Shown piece after piece: positions 23,078-30,016 of a stretch of 64,000 nucleotides of DNA; positions within the stretch are counted from its first letter, which is position 1, and each line of letters begins with the position of its first letter. The position numbers and the translations under genes are program-made. The notes below the pieces were generated by a model. The model searched no databases, was not told the DNA's origin, and worked only from the letters and a program-made list of their open reading frames with translations. Origin of the DNA: Parvibaculum sp. (GTDB taxonomy: Bacteria; Pseudomonadota; Alphaproteobacteria; Parvibaculales; Parvibaculaceae); assembly GCA_019635955.1 (NCBI GenBank), contig JAHBYL010000006.1:30151-94150 (forward strand), written 5' to 3'.

Positions 23078-23126
23078 GAAATCTCCGTCTTATGGTCCGC
23101 TTACTGAGCAACGGACGGGAGATTTC
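23078..23126. promoter_or_regulatory. Nested inverted repeat, possible operator or RNA hairpin
   Basis: Outer arms GAAATCTCC (23078-23086) and GGAGATTTC (23118-23126) are perfect complements, and inner arms GTCCG (23095-23099) and CGGAC (23112-23116) nest inside. The element lies in the only non-coding gap of this part of the operon, upstream of the HTH gene at 23026. Confidence 0.45.
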
Positions 23127-23200
23127 GATTGCGACACATCTCCGAAATTCTGGAGAGCGTTCTTGAGGCGGCGGGCGTCCGGGAAGATCAGGCCGCCGCC

Positions 23201-23596
23201 TCAAATGTCGTTTTCGTTTCCTTCCAGAAACGCGAGGCGTGGAAGCGTCACGGGAGCGGGTCCGTCACGACCGCCGTCAAGCCGCCGTTCGACATGGCGG
23301 ACAACCGCCGCCCCGTCGTGTTTTCCCCTGGTGACCCACTGGTCTCCGTTCTTGTCGATGATGCGATAGGGCCTCCGGCCGCCCGGATGCTCGGCGGTGC
23401 GCTTGCCGGCATGAACACCGCTTGTGATTTCGACGACGCGGTAGTTCTTCTCGTAGACTTCGCTGCGCACAAATCCCGCGCGGCACAATGAACTCAATTC
23501 CTTGTACGCGCGAAGCTCGCCGTTCGTCGGGCACCGGATGCCGTCAACAGCCGCCTGCACAAGGGTATCGAAGAGCCTCTGCTGCGCGGGCGTCAT
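23201..23596 (-). CDS. Phage hypothetical protein, HTH-like N-terminus (131 aa)
   Basis: The N-terminus (MTPAQQRLFDTLVQAAVDGIRCPTNGELRAYKELSSLCRAGFV) looks like a winged helix in which a helix is followed by NGEL recognition-like spacing. The middle has a beta-rich GGRRPYRIIDKNGDQWVTRGKH segment. It overlaps the upstream LmbU-like gene by four bases, which supports this strand over the competing plus-strand frame. Confidence 0.5.
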   Translation of the reverse strand: MTPAQQRLFDTLVQAAVDGIRCPTNGELRAYKELSSLCRAGFVRSEVYEKNYRVVEITSGVHAGKRTAEHPGGRRPYRIIDKNGDQWVTRGKHDGAAVVRHVERRLDGGRDGPAPVTLPRLAFLEGNENDI

Positions 23597-24744
23597 CCCT
23601 GCCTCCTCAGATTTGCGGGAATATCGTCCGGCTGCTCAACGCGGAGCCCGTCGATTGTCTGAATGTCGAATTGATTGAGCGGCGCAGCCGGGGGTTTCGG
23701 GCTGTCAGCCGCGCCGCTCGGTACCGGCGGGGAGGAGGTCGCCGGATTGGAATGAGGTGCGACGGGGCCGGCGCCGTCGCTCGCCCTACTCGCAAGCCCG
23801 TCCGGCGTTGCCGCGCCCCGCGCGTCGGTCCCGGTTTCGTCTACACTTGCTTTCGCTTCGGGATTGTCCGGAGAAGCGGTACGCGGCAACGTGCCATCCG
23901 CCTCCCCGTCCGCCGTGGCCTCCGCTTGAGCGGCCTTGGGGGCGGATTTTCTCGTGCCCATGCGTTTCGCGCGGGCCGTGTATTCGTTCGATGCGACGCC
24001 GAACCAGGTGGCGATTTCCTCAAGGATGGCCGGATCGACGCCCGTAAGATCGAGCGCGAAGCCCTGCGGTGCGCCGAAGCGGCGAAGAGCCTGCCGGAGG
24101 TCGAGAAGCCATTGCGCGCGGTCGTTCGTCTGGAACTCGGGCCGTTCGACATGCTGCGGCGCCTCATGCCTCATCGTCTGCCCGACGCTCGTGCCATCCA
24201 TGATGGCGGCGTCGGATTGGTTGTTAACAACCGTTTCGTCGTCGGCCGGCGTCTGCGTCGAGAGGCGCGGCGTCTTCGGTTCCGAGAGGGCCTGAACCCT
24301 CTTGCGAAGATCGTCGCTCTTGATCGAGCGGTCGCGTTCGGCCTCTCCGAGAAGCTCGTCGGCCTTCGCGGGCGAAAGAAAGGCGACCGCCTGATAGTAG
24401 GTATGCTTGAGCTTGAAGCGCCGCCGCTCCATCGGGAAGGCTTCTGCGACCGTCTTCCACTTCCGCAGCGTCTCGTTCGAGCGGTCGGTGAAATCGACGG
24501 CCTGCTCCCATATTTCCGGGAACCGCTTCGCGCCGAAAGCGAGCACGTCGCCCACGATCCACGGAAGCGCGACTTGCGCTTGCTGGCCCATATGGGCGAG
24601 CGACTGGTATTCCTGAAACGAGAGGTCTGCGGAAATTTCTGCGCCCATCTCCGAGAGCGTGACGCGGCCCTCGGCAATCAGCGCGGTGAAGGAGACTTCG
24701 CCCTTTGCATCGGAAATGGCGGGAGTTGTGCGGGTTTTTATCAT
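23593..24744 (-). CDS. LmbU-like phage protein with disordered tail
   Basis: The first 150 residues have the LmbU-type pattern: SLSFQEYQSLAHM, LPWIVGDVLAFGAKRFPEIWEQAV, SNETLRKWKTVAEAF, and HTYYQAVAFLSPAKADELLGEA. LmbU was first seen as a transcription activator of lincomycin biosynthesis; related domains occur in actinobacteria and phages. The last 130 residues are Pro/Ala/Ser-rich and probably disordered. It starts next to the GIY-YIG-like gene's TAG, so the two are one operon. A regulatory or partition-like role is inference. Confidence 0.5.
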   Translation of the reverse strand: MIKTRTTPAISDAKGEVSFTALIAEGRVTLSEMGAEISADLSFQEYQSLAHMGQQAQVALPWIVGDVLAFGAKRFPEIWEQAVDFTDRSNETLRKWKTVAEAFPMERRRFKLKHTYYQAVAFLSPAKADELLGEAERDRSIKSDDLRKRVQALSEPKTPRLSTQTPADDETVVNNQSDAAIMDGTSVGQTMRHEAPQHVERPEFQTNDRAQWLLDLRQALRRFGAPQGFALDLTGVDPAILEEIATWFGVASNEYTARAKRMGTRKSAPKAAQAEATADGEADGTLPRTASPDNPEAKASVDETGTDARGAATPDGLASRASDGAGPVAPHSNPATSSPPVPSGAADSPKPPAAPLNQFDIQTIDGLRVEQPDDIPANLRRQG

Positions 24745-25323
24745 CTACACCCCCGCGATCCGTTGATATCCGGCGATCTCCTCGACAGTGAGAATGTCGT
24801 CCTCGTGCTCGCGGAGATAGTCCGCTACGGCCGTCCCTCTCAGGGGCTTGTCAAGGGCGATACCCTCGACGCACCAGCGCAACTGCCACGGAAGGTTATC
24901 GGGGCCGTGCTTTGCGATCACCTTCGGGGCAATGAAGCGCCTGCAATAGTCGGCGCTCGCTGTGTGCTGGCGATAAGAGGCGCCGGAATCAACCTTGTTG
25001 GCTATCCAGGAAAGAATCTGCGGACGCGCCTCATACCATTCGCCGCGAATGTGCGCGATCTCGCACTCTCGTTTCATCTTGGCTTCAAACGAACGCCCCC
25101 GGTCAACGATCAGGATGATCTCGACATCATAGGGACTATGCGCCTGAACCTGCGCCCGCCTCTTGAGTACGTCGATGCTGGCCCCGAACTTGATCGGACC
25201 GTGCGGGGCGTCGATCTGCATCGCATAGCCCATGACCGGCATCCATGCCTTGTAGCAATGGCGGCTTCCGTCCGTCTCGCGAATGACGGGTTGCTTGCGA
25301 AGTGGCACCACTTGTCCGCTCAT
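24745..25323 (-). CDS. GIY-YIG-like (MUG113/T5orf172-type) protein
   Basis: The 192-residue protein has a segment YAMQIDAPHGPIKFGASIDVLKRRAQVQAH followed by FEAKMKRECEIAHIRGEWYEA. This is the MUG113/T5orf172 variant of the GIY-YIG nuclease fold, in which KFG, R-R and the terminal EWY/F motifs are typical. The canonical GIY and YIG strings are not present, so activity is uncertain. It is the first gene of the leftward replication operon, 96 bases from a divergent plus-strand gene. Confidence 0.6.
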   Translation of the reverse strand: MSGQVVPLRKQPVIRETDGSRHCYKAWMPVMGYAMQIDAPHGPIKFGASIDVLKRRAQVQAHSPYDVEIILIVDRGRSFEAKMKRECEIAHIRGEWYEARPQILSWIANKVDSGASYRQHTASADYCRRFIAPKVIAKHGPDNLPWQLRWCVEGIALDKPLRGTAVADYLREHEDDILTVEEIAGYQRIAGV

Positions 25324-25418
25324 CTCCCACCCCCTTCACGGGAAGGGCGCTTGTGGACGCCCTCCCCGCTCGGGCCTACCGTCGGGATGTCACAACCAAC
25401 GGAGAGAGGATTTGACTG
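25324..25418. promoter_or_regulatory. Divergent intergenic region
   Basis: This 95-base gap separates the leftward replication operon (start 25323) from the rightward gene at 25419. Two opposite starts facing away imply divergent promoters here. I see no clear -35/-10 pair and no copy of the TCAGTG operator. Confidence 0.4.
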
Positions 25419-25721
25419 ATGGCCGACGAAATTCTCGCCAAGAAGACGATCCGCATCGGGCAGCACGATCTCGATATTGTGGAGCGAACCCAGATTCTGC
25501 CCGTTTACGCCGACATTTTCACCGAAGTGCGGGTAGCTCAGGGAAACATGATCCTGTCCCTCGCCGCGATTTGTGCCGATGCCGGAAATCCCCCCGAAGC
25601 ACGGGTCGTCCTGCGTGTTCGTATGCCCCTTGAGACAGCACTCAATATCGGAAGTGCTGTCGATCACGCCATCAAAGCTGCGGAAGAAGCGTCGGATGCG
25701 ACAAAAAAGGCTGCAAATTGA
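25419..25721 (+). CDS. Phage hypothetical protein (100 aa)
   Basis: A soluble alpha/beta protein (MADEILAKKTIRIGQHDLDIV...) with a C-terminal MPLETALNIGSAVDHAIKAAEEA helix like that of small host proteins of the DUF3467 type. GGAGAGAGG precedes the ATG. A long antisense frame overlaps it but has poor composition. It is an isolated rightward gene between two leftward units. Confidence 0.6.
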   Translation: MADEILAKKTIRIGQHDLDIVERTQILPVYADIFTEVRVAQGNMILSLAAICADAGNPPEARVVLRVRMPLETALNIGSAVDHAIKAAEEASDATKKAAN

Positions 25722-25850
25722 CCGCCCCGGCTCGGCTCCCCACAAAGGACTCCACCCGTGACGGCGCATAGCAAGACGGCCGTGCCAGAGCGCGTCCGCA
25801 TCGATCGGAAGGCCGGTTTCCCTCTCGGCGGGGACGGTCTTGATCATCCC

Positions 25851-25994
25851 TCAGCCCTCCCGTTCCGCATCGAGGCGCGCTTCGCGCTTGTCTTCCAGCC
25901 AGGATTTCAGCGACACAGCGGCGATCAGAATGCCAGGCCCGACAAAGCAGCCAGCGAGGAAGGCGAAAATCAGTTCGGCGGGGGGCGTGGTCAT
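25851..25994 (-). CDS. Small membrane protein (47 aa)
   Basis: The peptide MTTPPAELIFAFLAGCFVGP continues into a hydrophobic stretch (ILIAAVSL) and a charged tail KSWLEDKREARLDAEREG, giving one transmembrane segment. The start overlaps the stop of the Cro/YdaS-like gene by four bases, so it is cotranscribed with it. Phages often place small exclusion or lysis-timing membrane proteins here; no function is shown. Confidence 0.55.
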   Translation of the reverse strand: MTTPPAELIFAFLAGCFVGPGILIAAVSLKSWLEDKREARLDAEREG

Positions 25995-26218
25995 TGGGCG
26001 GCCTCCGCAGGCGAGGCGCCGTATATGTCCGGCCTGAGGTCGTGGCGACTGATGCCTGTGATGCGCTCGACATCAAGCACTCGCTCGGCAGGGACCCGGT
26101 CCCATTGCGAAAGTGCGCTAGGTACGATTCCAAGCGTTTCGGAGAGCCGAGAGCGGCGTCCGCGCTGTTCGTTCAGCCATGAGATGAGTGCTTCCATGTC
26201 CGCATTATTCAGTGCCAC
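25991..26218 (-). CDS. Cro/YdaS-like HTH regulator
   Basis: The 75-residue protein has a helix-turn-helix core: MEALISWLNEQRGRRSRLSETLGIVPSALSQWDR followed by VPAERVLDVERITGISRHDLRPDI, the YdaS/Cro-like layout. The GTG start at 26216-26218 lies within the operator; ATG 26195-26197 is an alternative start. It diverges from the repressor gene at 26292, so it is the natural Cro counterpart. Confidence 0.8.
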   Translation of the reverse strand: MALNNADMEALISWLNEQRGRRSRLSETLGIVPSALSQWDRVPAERVLDVERITGISRHDLRPDIYGASPAEAAQ

Positions 26219-26229
26219 TGAATTTCAGT
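26208..26229. promoter_or_regulatory. Phage operator OL-like: palindrome plus half-site
   Basis: The palindrome TTCAGTGCCACTGAA (26208-26222; core TCAGTG-C-CACTGA) is followed by a further TTCAGT half-site (26224-26229). It overlaps the start of the Cro-like gene and precedes the repressor. The same core, with A in the centre and the same extra half-site, is at 28306. Confidence 0.75.
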
Positions 26230-26291
26230 CAACATGAATTTTTCAGCGGGGCGCTATGGCGCGTGGTGCAGCGCGGGCGGATTGTTTCGCA

Positions 26292-26639
26292 ATGGCGAAG
26301 AAAGCAAACCCGATTCCCAAGGAACCAGTGCCCACCTCCTATTTTCGGGCATGGCGGAAGTTTCGCGGGCTCACGCAAGAGCAGCTCGCGGAGCGGGTGG
26401 AAATGTCGGTTTCTTCCATCTCACAGGTCGAAACGGGCAATCAGGGCTGGACAGATCGCACGCTTATGGCTTTCGCTTATGCACTAGGGTGTGAGCCTGG
26501 AGACCTTCTCCGGCCGCCGCCGACAGATAACGAAGAAAGCGAATTCGAGACCTATGTGAAGCGGCTCGACGCCGACCGCAGAAAGCGGGCGCTGGCGATA
26601 TTACGAGCCGCACTGGGTGACGATGAAAAGAGCGCCTGA
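26292..26639 (+). CDS. XRE-family phage repressor (CI-like, no protease domain)
   Basis: The start MAKKANPIPKEP at 26292 is preferred; an upstream ATG at 26256 gives a Cys/Arg-containing extension of 12 residues. The 115-residue protein has a textbook XRE helix-turn-helix (LTQEQLAERVEMSVSSISQVETGNQGWTDRTLMAFAYALGCEPGDLL) and a short charged C-terminus. It lacks a LexA-type self-cleavage domain, so induction must occur by another route. It diverges from the Cro-like gene around the operator at 26208. Confidence 0.82.
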   Translation: MAKKANPIPKEPVPTSYFRAWRKFRGLTQEQLAERVEMSVSSISQVETGNQGWTDRTLMAFAYALGCEPGDLLRPPPTDNEESEFETYVKRLDADRRKRALAILRAALGDDEKSA

Positions 26640-26667
26640 GCTACGGTTCAACGGTAGAGGGGGAGCC

Positions 26668-27243
26668 ATGAGCAGGAATGCGTTGATAGCGGGAGTAGCT
26701 GTCCTTTTTTGCGGCGCTGCAGCTTGCGGGCTCTATATTTGGGAACCGTGGCAATCCAACCTTGTCAAAGTGTGCGAGCGGACCCTGAAGGCGTCCTTGA
26801 AAGCGCCATCCAGTTACCGTCGCATTTCGGTGCAGGAACGCAAAATCGACATATCGCTAGCACAGTGGCGCGCAGCAAAAGCGAAAGAGCCCGCCCGAAA
26901 CATCCGCGCTGTCTATGACGAGAGCGCGCGAATGAAGGAACGTGGCGATAGTCCTGCATGGCTTGCAGCATTGTTGGAATATGAAGCGATCAACTCTTTC
27001 GGGGCTTCGCTCCGCAGTACAGCCGAGTGCGTTTATCTGTCTCAGGACGGATCACCACGACATGCCTCGCCGCTCAATACCTTCTTAAACGGGGAAACTC
27101 TATTGGGGCAGCGCCTCGACGGCGCCAGTGCCGAAATGTCTCGTATGTCCTGTAGGGAAGCGGAGCAATTTGAACGCGAGAACAAGATCCTCGACGCCCC
27201 GGACCGCCGCTTGCTTAATCGGATAATCGAAGAATGTCGCTAG
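26668..27243 (+). CDS. Membrane-anchored or lipoprotein-like hypothetical protein (191 aa)
   Basis: The start at 26668 is chosen for the GGGGGAG ribosome site. The N-terminus (MSRNALIAGVAVLFCGAAACGLYIW) is a signal anchor; an AAC lipobox-like triplet gives a possible lipid attachment Cys at residue 20. The rest is periplasmic in character with four further Cys. It follows the repressor on the same strand, so it is likely to be made in the lysogen and may alter the host envelope. No family recognised. Confidence 0.55.
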   Translation: MSRNALIAGVAVLFCGAAACGLYIWEPWQSNLVKVCERTLKASLKAPSSYRRISVQERKIDISLAQWRAAKAKEPARNIRAVYDESARMKERGDSPAWLAALLEYEAINSFGASLRSTAECVYLSQDGSPRHASPLNTFLNGETLLGQRLDGASAEMSRMSCREAEQFERENKILDAPDRRLLNRIIEECR

Positions 27244-27283
27244 GCCCGAGCACATCATCCTGTTTCTCACAAGGAAAAAAGGC

Positions 27284-27547
27284 ATGAACAGCCGGTCAAT
27301 GAAGGGCTTTCTTCTCGCGGCATTGGCCGGCGGTTTTCTGGCGGTGCCCGCCGCCGCTACCGAGACCTACCGCCTGATCCACGCCATCGGGAATGACGAA
27401 AAGGAAATCGCCCGCGGGCTGTCAAAGCCGGAATGCGAGGCGCGAAAGCGGGAATACAAGACAGTCGCCGACGCACTTGGCGCGTACGACGAAGCGGCGG
27501 GCTACGGCTCCATCACCTGCCTGCCGGAGAGTTTGTTTCGGGAATGA
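27284..27547 (+). CDS. Secreted small protein (87 aa)
   Basis: A Sec signal peptide (MNSRSMKGFLLAALAGGFLAVPAAA, cleavage after AAA) is followed by about 60 mature residues with two cysteines (PECEARK and ITCLPE) that could form a disulfide. It lies between the membrane protein and the HEPN-like gene, overlapping the latter by four bases. A periplasmic lysogenic-conversion factor is a reasonable guess. Confidence 0.6.
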   Translation: MNSRSMKGFLLAALAGGFLAVPAAATETYRLIHAIGNDEKEIARGLSKPECEARKREYKTVADALGAYDEAAGYGSITCLPESLFRE

Positions 27548-28104
27548 GCCGGAAGAATAAACCTCCCCGCCGTGACGAAGACGCGAAGAACGATTCCGCG
27601 GCGTTCGAGCGCGGAGCCATGCCTGTAGGAGCGTACCTGCCCGGATGCCACAATCATAAGGTTTCGAAGGCGCTTGCGCTTGCACTGACCCTGTGGCCCT
27701 TCACGGAAGACGCTATGGCTTCTGTGCTTCATGCGCTCATGGGTGGCGCGCCGGAAGACGTGGCGTCGTCCCTATTCCACTCCATGACGGCGCAGAACAT
27801 GCGCATTTCACTGATGCAGACGTTGTTGCATGGACCACGGACCAACCGCGACAAATCGGAGGTCTTCGACCGCATAATCGCAGAGTTCAACCGTCTAAGC
27901 ATCGTCCGGAATGGCTTCGCGCACATGTACTGGTACACCCATGAGAACGGCGACGTTTATCTCTGCAGGTCGAAGAAAAGTTCGGCCCGGGCGTTCCATT
28001 ACGGCGATCGCATAGACGCCGCGGGCATCGCTGAATTCACGAGGGATTGCCAGGCTCTGGAGAAGCTCATTCTTGAGACGCTTCTGGCCGCGCCTCCATC
28101 ATAG
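27544..28104 (+). CDS. HEPN-like protein, hypothetical (186 aa)
   Basis: The start MSRKNKPPRRDED overlaps the previous stop by four bases. The mainly helical protein carries EFNRLSIVRNGFAHMYWY, in which R122-N123-x3-H127 matches the RX4H active-site motif of HEPN ribonucleases, set between two predicted helices as in that fold. HEPN proteins act in abortive infection, toxin-antitoxin and CRISPR systems. The match is by motif and helix context only. It is the last gene of the repressor-linked operon. Confidence 0.5.
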   Translation: MSRKNKPPRRDEDAKNDSAAFERGAMPVGAYLPGCHNHKVSKALALALTLWPFTEDAMASVLHALMGGAPEDVASSLFHSMTAQNMRISLMQTLLHGPRTNRDKSEVFDRIIAEFNRLSIVRNGFAHMYWYTHENGDVYLCRSKKSSARAFHYGDRIDAAGIAEFTRDCQALEKLILETLLAAPPS

Positions 28105-28258
28105 CCTTGTAGATATCCCGCACTATCGCTTCATCCCCGTCCGAGTATGTGCCGTCCGGCCAGCACAGGCGGCCCATAAGCTGGTCTACTCCAGCCGTCA
28201 GCATGTCCTTCGTGGGCTCTAGCGGCGCCTTGCCCGTTTTCTCCCCGTTTTCCGCCAT
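28067..28258 (-). CDS. Small phage protein (63 aa) convergent with the HEPN-like gene
   Basis: The start MAENGEKTGK at 28258 has a strong GGGAGGAA site six bases upstream; a longer frame to 28315 would run through the operator and is rejected. The protein is acidic and helical. Its 3' end overlaps the HEPN-like gene by 38 bases on the opposite strand. It diverges from the ClpP-like gene around the second operator, so it is probably repressor-controlled. Confidence 0.6.
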   Translation of the reverse strand: MAENGEKTGKAPLEPTKDMLTAGVDQLMGRLCWPDGTYSDGDEAIVRDIYKAMMEARPEASQE

Positions 28259-28305
28259 GGCTTCCTCCCTGTTCGGTTGATCTGAAGGGAGTGTAGCAGA
28301 ATTTT

Positions 28306-28344
28306 TCAGTGACACTGATTTTCAGTTTGACTGATATTTTCAGT
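28306..28344. promoter_or_regulatory. Phage operator OR-like: palindrome plus repeated half-sites
   Basis: The palindrome TCAGTGACACTGA (28306-28318) is followed by TTTTCAGT (28319-28326) and by ACTGATATTTTCAGT (28330-28344). The core and the first extra half-site copy the operator at 26208. The site separates the leftward gene at 28258 from the rightward early operon, and the region is AT-rich enough to hold a promoter. Confidence 0.72.
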
Positions 28345-28393
28345 TGTGCTGAAATCTCTCTCGTAGCCGGTTGCCCCGGCCCAAGCCCGCCAG

Positions 28394-28435
28394 CCCCGGC
28401 TGCCAGCCCCACCCCCCCCCCAATGGCAGCCGGGG
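28394..28435 (+). promoter_or_regulatory. 12-bp perfect hairpin with a C10 tract in its loop
   Basis: CCCCGGCTGCCA (28394-28405) pairs perfectly with TGGCAGCCGGGG (28424-28435). The 18-base loop contains ten consecutive C (28412-28421). It lies in the leader of the ClpP-like gene, ending 23 bases before its ATG and just ahead of the GGAG ribosome site. Confidence 0.6.
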
Positions 28436-28458
28436 CAAAGCGGAGACGGAGAGATCAG

Positions 28459-28989
28459 ATGCAGAAATCCCCGGTCCAGAAAATCCTCGACGCGAACGAG
28501 CGCACGGCCGATCTCGCGCACAGGAACGATGTGCTGCGTGGCCAGCGCGACTTCGCCCGGCGTCTGGCCGGTGCGGGCTGGCTTACTGCTCTGGCGCTTG
28601 GAACTGCGCTCGCTTTCCTGCTCTCCGGCTGTGCCGGGGCCGACGAAGGCACCGTCACATATGACATGGGCGGGAGCATCGGGGCCTATTCCGCGAAGTA
28701 CCACGATTGGGAACAGCGCGGCATTCGCGCCCGGATCATCGGGGTTTGCGGCTCGGCATGCACTCTGGCGCTGCGCAACAAGGACATGTGTTACGCGGCG
28801 GATGCCGAGTTTCTTTTTCACGGCGTGTCCCGTCGCGGCGAGTACGACGCCCGCGCTTCGGCTTCGTTCCGCGATGCCATGCCAGAGGGCGTCCAGCGGT
28901 GGGCTGACAGTACCGGCGCATTTTCTTCAACCGACATCGTTTCAATCTCTGGCCGCGATCTTGCGGCGTTCGATGGGAGGGCGTGCTGA
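28459..28989 (+). CDS. ClpP/SppA-fold membrane-anchored or lipoprotein protein
   Basis: The start is at MQKSPVQKIL with GGAGA upstream; an in-frame extension runs through the hairpin and is Pro-rich. After a 38-residue cytoplasmic head comes a hydrophobic segment (39-57) ending in an LSGC lipobox-like site (C58). The outer part has the crotonase/ClpP-like pattern GGSIGAYSAKYHDWEQRGI (71-89), then VCGSACTLAL with Ser99, then AEFLFHG with His121, as in COG3904-type periplasmic proteins. It is the first gene of the rightward early operon. Confidence 0.65.
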   Translation: MQKSPVQKILDANERTADLAHRNDVLRGQRDFARRLAGAGWLTALALGTALAFLLSGCAGADEGTVTYDMGGSIGAYSAKYHDWEQRGIRARIIGVCGSACTLALRNKDMCYAADAEFLFHGVSRRGEYDARASASFRDAMPEGVQRWADSTGAFSSTDIVSISGRDLAAFDGRAC

Positions 28990-29432
28990 TGAAAGCCCCG
29001 AAATACGTAATCGCGCCGCCCGGGTGCGCGGAATATCTCACGCCGGGCAGACCGTATGAGGTGAGAGACTGGAATCCCAATGTGCACTTTCTGGCCTTCT
29101 TTAACTTCATCGACGACAACGGCGCTCTGCGTCCGTCGCGGGCAAAAGACTCAAGGCACCTCAGCGGCGGCGACTGGATTATCCCGGATGAAGCAAAGTC
29201 GGAAGCCGTGGAGCCCGTCAAGACGCTGCGGGATGAGCCAGCCTTTGCGTGTGCCGCAGAAAATGGACACCAGCCCGGCATGTCTATCCGCGCCTATGCC
29301 GCCATCGAGGCGCTGAACGGGCTGCTTGCAGGGCGCGCATTCACCGACAGCAAAACGCTCGCTGAATACGCGGTCGCCCATGCCGACGCCCTTCTCGCAG
29401 AGCTCGCAGCCCGGAAGGAGAAGGGCGAATGA
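28989..29432 (+). CDS. Phage hypothetical protein (147 aa)
   Basis: The start ATG shares one base with the previous stop (TGATG). The protein (MKAPKYVIAPPGCAEYLTPGRPYEVRDW...) has a beta-rich N-terminal half resembling small SH3-like barrels and a helical C-terminal half (AIEALNGLLAG... ADALLAELAARKEKGE). It is part of the early rightward operon. Not recognised. Confidence 0.5.
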   Translation: MKAPKYVIAPPGCAEYLTPGRPYEVRDWNPNVHFLAFFNFIDDNGALRPSRAKDSRHLSGGDWIIPDEAKSEAVEPVKTLRDEPAFACAAENGHQPGMSIRAYAAIEALNGLLAGRAFTDSKTLAEYAVAHADALLAELAARKEKGE

Positions 29433-29686
29433 CCGACTACCAAACCGAAGGAACGCTTACTCGCCATGGCCTGCGCAGGCCCCGCTGCTACGAACATGAG
29501 AGCTTCGAGCGGGCCGAGCGCCGGAAGTTCCGGGAGGATCGCGACCGCTTCGACCTCGCAATCTCCATGGCAAGGAGCGCAATCGAGGATGCCGGATTTG
29601 GTGCCGACGCGCTCAAGGATTTCGACGGGCATATCTCTGATCACTGCGGCGACTTCTGGAACGTCGATCCGCGCGGGGAGGATTGA
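29429..29686 (+). CDS. Phage hypothetical protein (85 aa)
   Basis: A charged helical protein (MTDYQTEGTLTRHGLRRPRCYEHESFERAER...) that overlaps the previous gene by four bases. A segment SMARSAIEDAGFGADALKDFDGHISDHCGDFW may form a helical bundle. Function unknown. Confidence 0.5.
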   Translation: MTDYQTEGTLTRHGLRRPRCYEHESFERAERRKFREDRDRFDLAISMARSAIEDAGFGADALKDFDGHISDHCGDFWNVDPRGED

Positions 29687-29689
29687 AGG

Positions 29690-30016
29690 ATGGCGCACAA
29701 GAAAGCCAACTACTGGATTGTCACCGCATTTCCCTTTGTCGAACACGGATCATATGCGTTCGCAAAGAAGGAGTGCGAGCGGCTGGCCGAGAAGTGCCCC
29801 GACAAAACATTCAAGGTCATCCGCTGCAAGCGCGAAGTCGAGAAGGACAGCAGCAGCGCGGAATACATCCGGGAAATGGAGTCGCGACACGCCGCCTTCA
29901 TGGAGGAAGTGCGGGAGGTGTTGGAAGCCGTCACTAACTTTGAGTGTGTGATGATTGGCGAACAGCCCACCACCGAGCGCGCCCGCGCCCTCCTCGCAAA
30001 GATGGAGGGGAAGTGA
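29690..30016 (+). CDS. Phage hypothetical protein (108 aa)
   Basis: A small alpha/beta protein (MAHKKANYWIVTAFPFVEHGSYAFAKKECERLAEKCP...) with a central KTFKVIRCKREV strand. It resembles small uncharacterised phage proteins with a beta-alpha-beta core. It ends in a one-base overlap with the next start. Confidence 0.5.
   Translation: MAHKKANYWIVTAFPFVEHGSYAFAKKECERLAEKCPDKTFKVIRCKREVEKDSSSAEYIREMESRHAAFMEEVREVLEAVTNFECVMIGEQPTTERARALLAKMEGK

Noticed and set aside
23129..23491. Plus-strand frame beginning RHISEILESVLEAAG
   Set aside because: The first 24 residues look protein-like and GGGAG precedes a TTG, but the rest is antisense to the minus-strand gene at 23201-23596, which joins its operon by a 4-base overlap. 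A short rightward gene cannot be fully excluded.
25320..25847. 175-codon minus-strand frame whose stop overlaps the start of the GIY-YIG-like gene by four bases
   Set aside because: Most of it is antisense to the well-formed rightward gene at 25419-25721, which has a strong ribosome site; the minus-strand sequence beyond residue 45 is rich in Cys, Gly and Ser with no fold-like pattern. The overlap with the next start is notable but not enough.
28309..28458. N-terminal extension of the ClpP-like protein through the operator and hairpin
   Set aside because: It would be translated through repeated half-sites and a C-run; the ATG at 28459 has a proper ribosome site, so the upstream part is leader DNA.
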